Assembly: GCF_018812025.1 (NCBI RefSeq)
Contig: NC_063051.1
Span: forward strand, 2,418,501-2,482,500
DNA length: 64,000 bases
Source: Megalobrama amblycephala
Taxonomy: Eukaryota; Chordata; Actinopteri; Cypriniformes; Xenocyprididae
Direction of reading: 5' to 3'
Shown here: positions 58,511-64,000 of the stretch, piece by piece
Position numbering within the stretch: the first letter of the stretch is position 1
How the letters are laid out: each line of letters starts with the position of its first letter
Position numbers and translations under genes: made by a program
The notes under the pieces: model-generated
Database searches by the model: none
Told to the model about the DNA's origin: nothing
Seen by the model: the letters and a program-made list of their open reading frames with translations, nothing else

Positions 58511-58793
58511 AAAACGGTCTGATTTCTTTCCTCCTGTTCTTCTGTCGTCAGTGTTTATGAACTGGCGTTTAGGGAAGTGATTATTGAGTCATCAGCTGTT
58601 TGAATAATCCACTGGCAGACTACCAACCACAATGAGTCAGCAGTAAACAGCCAATGAGGAAGAGCGAAACACGTGCTTACTGTAAATAATGATGCGGTCT
58701 GTTGTTTCCATCATTCCTCCTGTGTGATCCTGAACGCATCTGAAACGTACAAAAACATGAAGTTATGAAATAGGCTTAAAATATTAAAAAATA
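58511..58793. other. Downstream intergenic DNA
   Basis: Follows the distal poly(A) signal; no gene recognised. Confidence 0.4.
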
Positions 58794-59577
58794 TACACTA
58801 CCATTCAAAAGTTTGGAAACATTAATATTTTTAATGCTTTTTAAATTAGTTTGTTATGCTCATTAAGCATCCATTTATTTGATCAAAAATACAGAAAAAA
58901 ATATTATTACAATTTAAAATAATGGTTTTCTATATTAATATACTTTAAAATATAATTTTTTTGAATTTTCAGCATCATTACTCCAGTCTTCAGTGTCACA
59001 TGATCCTTCAGAAATCATTCTGATATGATGATTTGATGCTCAGTTATTATCAATGTTGGAAACAGATATTTTTTCAGGATTCATTGATGAATAAACAGTA
59101 AAAAAAGAACAGCATTTATTCAAAATAGAAATATTTTCTAACAATATAAATCACTTTATATCAATTTAATAAATCCGTGCTGAATAAAAAGTATTAATTT
59201 CTTCCAAAAAGAAAGAAAGAAAAAAGGAAATACTGACCCCAAACTTTTGAACAGTAGTGTATATTGTTACAAAAGATTTAATTTCAATATTCATCAAATA
59301 GCACAACATTTGTATCAAATCATCATATCAGAATGATTTCTGAAGGATCATGTGACACTGAAGACTGGAGTAACGATGCTGAAAATTCAGCTTTGATCAC
59401 AGGAATAAATTATATTTTAAAGTATATTAAAATAGAAAACCATTATTTTAAATTGTAATAATATTTCAGTTTTTTCTGTATTTTTGATCAAATAAATGCA
59501 TGCTTGATGAACATAAGAGACTTCTTTTGAAAACATTAAAAATAGTAATGTTTCCAAACTTTTGAATGGTAGTGTAT
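58794..59577. mobile_element. Inverted pair of AATACAGT-type repeats forming a large palindrome
   Basis: The left end CACTACCATTCAAAAGTTTG and the right end CAAACTTTTGAATGGTAGTG are inverted copies. The inner TCAGTGTCACATGATCCTTC (about 58998) faces GAAGGATCATGTGACACTGA (about 59342). A third, internal end (CCAAACTTTTGAACAGTAGT, about 59238) shows that one full-length copy and one shortened inverted copy are joined. Confidence 0.88.
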
Positions 59578-60417
59578 ATAAATATTTTATTATTAAATAG
59601 TTTGATTAGGTAAACCTGTTCAAATGCACATTAAAAGAGACCTGTCATGCTTTAACATGGTGTTTGCACATAAATATGTGTTGGTAGGGTGTGTACACAA
59701 CCACTCTATGATGATAAAAATCCACCACTCCTTATTTAATCCCTGTAAAACATCAACAATCTCATAGAACAAGCCTTTTCATTTTCTCAGCAATATCCTC
59801 CTGAGACCCAGAAAAAAAAAAGTTTTTTGAATTTAGTATTTTTTCACGCCATTATATTGTTTAGAGCATAAGAAACTATTTAAAAAATAAAATTTTTGAA
59901 ATATTATATTTTATTCATATGTCATGATATGTCCTCTGTAGTGGACTCCAGGGGCCAGTTGCATAAACTTATTAAGAACTAGTTTGACCAACTTGCAGGG
60001 TAATCAATGATATTTTTCAAATTCAAGTTACACCAATCTACCTTTTTATGTAACAGACTTTAAAAAATGAGGACCACACTTCAAGAAAAATATTAGTGTC
60101 TTAACTCTTAAGTGGTTTATGCAACCGGCCCCAGGACTAAAGTTGTTTAAAAAATAACATGGCATGAAATGACATGTATAGGCAAAAACAATAAAAAAAT
60201 AAATTTTTAGGCTTCAGGATTGTTTTTAACCAAACTTTGTATAAATATGATTCTCAACTATGTTATGAAAGATATAATGGAATGAATTGATATACCATTT
60301 TACTTATGTGGGTAAAATAGTCATACATGGATTTTCCCATTCAATACAATGTATCTATACACTGTATCTAATTTGCATATTAATGTGTTCTTGGAGCACC
60401 ATGTAATGAAAAAATAA
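59578..60417. other. Downstream intergenic DNA, unassigned
   Basis: AT-rich. A loose inverted pair GGGGCCAGTTGCATAAAC (about 59950) and GTTTATGCAACCGGCCCC (about 60115) marks a short MITE-like element of about 185 bp. Confidence 0.55.
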
Positions 60418-61122
60418 TAATTTTTCACCCAAAAATGAAAATTATGTCATTTATTACTCACCCTCATGTCGTTCCACACCCATAAGACCTTCGCTCATCT
60501 TCAGAACACAAATTAAGATATTTTTGATGAAATCCGATGTGGCCATTGAAACTCTCAAGGTCCATAAAGGTACTAAAAACATATTTGAAACAGTTCATGT
60601 GAGTTCAGTGCTTAATATTATAAAGCGATAAGAATACTTTTTGTACGCTAAAAAAACAAAGACTTTTCAACAATATCTATATGGGCCGATTTCAAAACAC
60701 TGCTTCAGAGCTTTACCAATCGAATCAATGAATCAGAGCGCCAAAGTCACGTGATTTCAGCAGTTTAGCCGTTTGATAGGAGATCTGAATCACTGATTCG
60801 ACACAAAAGATTCGTAAAGCTCAGTGTTTTGAAATCAGCCATTATGAGATATTGTTAAAAAGTTGTTATTTTGGTGCACAAAAATATTCTCGTGGCTTTA
60901 TAATATTAATATTGAACCACTGTACTCACATGAACTGATTTAAATATGTTTTTAGTACATTAATGGATCTTGAGAGTTTGAACGGCCTCACTGAGCCATC
61001 AGATTTCATCAAAAATATCTTAATTTGTGTTCTGAAGATGAACGAAGGTCCTTACGGGTGTGGAACGGCATGAGGGTGAGTAATTAATGACATTATTTTC
61101 AGTTTTGGGTGAACTAACCCTT
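60418..61122. mobile_element. Second copy of the intron 8 MITE family
   Basis: TTTCACCCAAAAATGAAAAT at the left faces TTTTGGGTGAACTAACCCTT at the right. The interior AATTAAGATATTTTTGATGA and TCATCAAAAATATCTTAATT arms match the element at 55791-56541. Slightly shortened at the left end. Confidence 0.88.
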
Positions 61123-61975
61123 TGAAAGTAGATGTTTACTTGCATTTAATGTGCTTTCTGTGTGTATAAAATCACTTTTGTACATTTCTATTGATGCGGA
61201 CATCTCAGTGTCTTTGACCCACATATATCTTTTGAGATGCTGAGCCAGAAATGTCCCTGAAAGGTTGTGCAAAATTTCCTGCCCTATTTTCTTTAGAATC
61301 TGATAATGTTCCAGTTTACTCTCTTATGGTCTGGCTGTGATTCTTGGTGACTACAGGTCAATCACAGGTCACACAGGGTCAGAAGGTCAGATGGAACAGC
61401 AGAGAATGACTCTCAGTAGGGGATGAACACTTTGTGTTTCTGTGTTTTCTCTGACGGACCGGTCTTTATAAAACACCCTCTATCTCATAAAGCAGGAGTG
61501 AGACGAGGGTGTGACTCCATCAGTCCGTTTCCATTGATTCCTGATGGCGAAACAATCTTCTGAACTCCACCCGAGCAGACGAGTCCCTCGTAATGTAGAG
61601 AAACGCCTACAACTCTCCAGCATGACTTGACATTTATCCAGCGAGCTTCAGCTCTCCTTTAGTAAAGCATCGATGTGAACGTAATACTAACATCTCAACT
61701 AATGCTTCTACATCAACTGTGTTTTACACTTATGAATCAAGCAGATTAGTTCATGTTGAAGTATTAGTTCAGATATTAATACATGAATATTTACGTCTAC
61801 CTAATGTTCTTATCTTTTATTAATCAAGATTGTTTTATTGCTCAACAAGTTTGTGCAAGACATTTATAACAATACGGAAATGACTTGTTATAAATGACTT
61901 ATGACTGATTACGGAAATGACTGTATTTCCTCATCGCATTTAGTCATTCACAAAGCTGAATAAAAAAATAATAAT
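61123..61975. other. Downstream intergenic DNA, low-repeat
   Basis: Ordinary complexity; no gene recognised. The segment at 61440-61690 is GC-balanced. Confidence 0.35.
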
Positions 61976-62310
61976 CAAAAATATGCTACAAAAGATTCTA
62001 TTTCAAATAATGCTGTTCTTTTGAACTTTAGAATCCTGAAAAATAAAATGTATCACAAAAATATGAAACTTTTTTCAACATTGATAATAGAGTCTGAAGG
62101 ATCATGTGACACTGAAGACTGGAGTAATGATGCTGAAAATTCAGCTTTGATCACAGGAATAAATTACACTTTACTATATATTCACATAGAAAACAGCTGA
62201 TTTACATTGTAAAAATATTTCACAATTTTTACTGTATTTTTGATTAAATAAATGCAGCCTTTGTGAGCAGAAGAGACTCTTTCTGAAACATTAAAACATC
62301 TTACTAATCC
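61976..62310 (-). repeat. AATACAGTAAAAA dispersed repeat, reverse copy
   Basis: GAAGGATCATGTGACACTGA, AATGATGCTGAAAATTCAGC and TTTTTACTGTATTTTTGATT mark a reverse-orientation copy of the family. Confidence 0.88.
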
Positions 62311-64000
62311 CATTCTGACAGACAATGATGAAGTTTGGAATAATAATATTTTAAAAAATGTTATTATTTTACCTTTATTTAATCATTTAAGAACATTTTG
62401 AACTTTTGAAGCAAGATGAGCAATTAGAAATAATGATGATGCTCATTTAAAACATCTTGTGAATCTTTAGTCATTTCCTCGTTGGGAATAAACGTCAAAG
62501 CATTTCAAAATTTCAAAAAAGTTTCCTGTGCATAAATGGCACACAAAACGCTGATTCAGGCGCGTTAGTTTCGGCTCTGAGCCGCTATGATGACACGTCA
62601 ATTACTCATGCAAACATACGGATAAGTTTTTTTCCAAGATTGGTCATAACTCACATGAAGTTACAGAAAAAGAACATGTCTAATTTAAATCTTTTAAGTA
62701 GCTACTTTAAGATGCATTTGAGTCATTCCACGAAACCAGTTTGACTTACACATTTTTAGATTTTTTACCAAAATGTATTACTTTTCTGAACACCCCACAA
62801 CATTAATGACATATTTATCTTCCAGAAAAACATATTTTCTCATCTCAAGCATCAAATCACTATTATTATTGGTCATTATTTTAACTTATGAACACTATGG
62901 GAGCTCTCTGAAAATTATTATAAAATGTTTTTGTGATAAAATCAACATTTTCCTATTAATCAGACGTCCCTCACACTAATTCAGTCATTGCAAGTATAAA
63001 AGTTGCATAAAATCTCACACTTTTGCATCTAAAGCCTGAAATGGACACTTTTTGTGACAGAAACCTCATCATTTCTGATCAAAGGCTTCAGAATTTGAAC
63101 TAAAATCAGTGAACATTTCAGACAAACAAACTTTAAATGACTTTTTCACAATAATAATAATAATAATAATAAAAATGTAGGTGTGACGGGATCATGATTT
63201 TTTGGCCACTGCTCTAAATCTAGTGAATAAATGGAGATCACATGACATGCATGATATTAAGAAATCATGAATAATGTTGAAATAACAAAGATAATTTTCA
63301 CAAGTAATAGTTTTCTATCTTTAATTAATGGGTTGACTCGTTAAGCTCGACAAACACAATTTCACAACATCATTTAGTTATAATTATTAAAGAAGAAGCT
63401 AACTTGCTCACAATGTTGTTCAGAAGACTTCTATGATGTCACTTCCTATTAATGATGTCACATAAGTCTCAGTTCATTATGGTTTGTGTAACGGGGTTGA
63501 GGGGTTACTGAGGTACAACACTAAATAATGTGATTTTAATGAATAATCATGAATTTACTTAGAAAAAACCAAAGACACAGATGGATATTTATGGGAATGA
63601 CAAAATGAAATTCTCATTTTATTATTCATATCCCAAGAACACTTTCGTGACAAAACAGGTGGTGTCAACTGAAAAAAAACTAAATAATTTCTAATATGAA
63701 GATCAAATGTATGTCATGTTTTTAAACATTATTAAAGGAGACATTTCAATGAATACAAAAAGCTTTTAAAAATATATATTTTGGTGACCCAACAGATAAA
63801 ATACACTGAAAAAAAGTTCAGAGGGACTCAAATTTTGGAATGACTCTCATATGCAGGATGCATGAATTGACTTGTTAGTGTTTGTAATGTAAACTGAACT
63901 CAGAGCTTGTTTTTCATGGCACTTTTCCAGCTTTAAGCAGTCTACGTATACTGATAATAATCCCTGCAGTCACCTTCACTGATCTGTCTTATTTAAATGA
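62311..64000. other. Downstream intergenic DNA, unassigned
   Basis: AT-rich, with an (ATA)n run at about 63150-63171. Only short open frames without motifs. Nothing further recognised up to the window end. Confidence 0.4.

Overview
This window is nuclear DNA from a teleost fish, most likely a cyprinid (the zebrafish, carp and goldfish group). Three things point there: one vertebrate gene split into small exons with GT-AG introns; a very high load of CA/GT, TA and ATCT microsatellites; and many copies of short fold-back DNA elements and tRNA-derived SINEs of the kinds that fill cyprinid genomes. There is no bacterial-type gene organisation and no CRISPR array, rRNA gene or intact tRNA gene.

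The only protein-coding gene I can support lies on the + strand. Its ten coding exons run from 21279 to 57183, and they splice in frame to a predicted 523-residue protein of the PPP1R16 family: PPP1R16A/MYPT3 or PPP1R16B/TIMAP, the membrane-anchored, ankyrin-repeat regulators of protein phosphatase 1. The sequence shows an N-terminal PP1-docking RVSF motif, ankyrin repeats in two blocks, a basic RRAS phosphosite motif, and a C-terminal CCVS prenylation box. The 3' UTR carries two AATAAA signals, at 57710 and 58483. A splice-acceptor-like sequence just before the first coding exon suggests one or more non-coding 5' exons further upstream that I cannot place.

Layout. 1-21163 is 5' intergenic or 5' intron DNA: a 42-bp minisatellite (1-1372), a 43-bp minisatellite split by a palindromic element (6066-6815), two large arrays of a 19/21-bp satellite (8450-9990 and 12374-15032), a palindromic element carrying a tRNA-like module (17344-18135) and a tRNA-derived SINE (18462-18640). 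Intron 1 (21538-40358) holds a piggyBac-like TTAA element with duplicated flanks, several inverted-repeat elements and an AT-rich macrosatellite (34980-38640). Intron 2 (40430-45966) holds a third copy of the 19/21-bp satellite and a 1.5-kb CA-rich array. Introns 3 to 9 carry tandem repeats, a second CA-rich array (47663-49595), a 1.53-kb palindromic Tc1-like element (50163-51692) and two more fold-back elements. 58510-64000 is repeat-rich downstream DNA.

The most interesting feature is how these repeats sit against the splice sites. The 71-nt exon 2 lies between a (GT)34 run ending 10 nt before its acceptor and a CA run starting 4 nt after its donor boundary. The exon 5 donor opens directly into a 1.9-kb CA-rich array. 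Introns 2 and 5 share the same complex CA-based repeat unit. No previously undescribed protein system was found; the novelty here is structural (repeat architecture, fold-back elements, likely effects on splicing).
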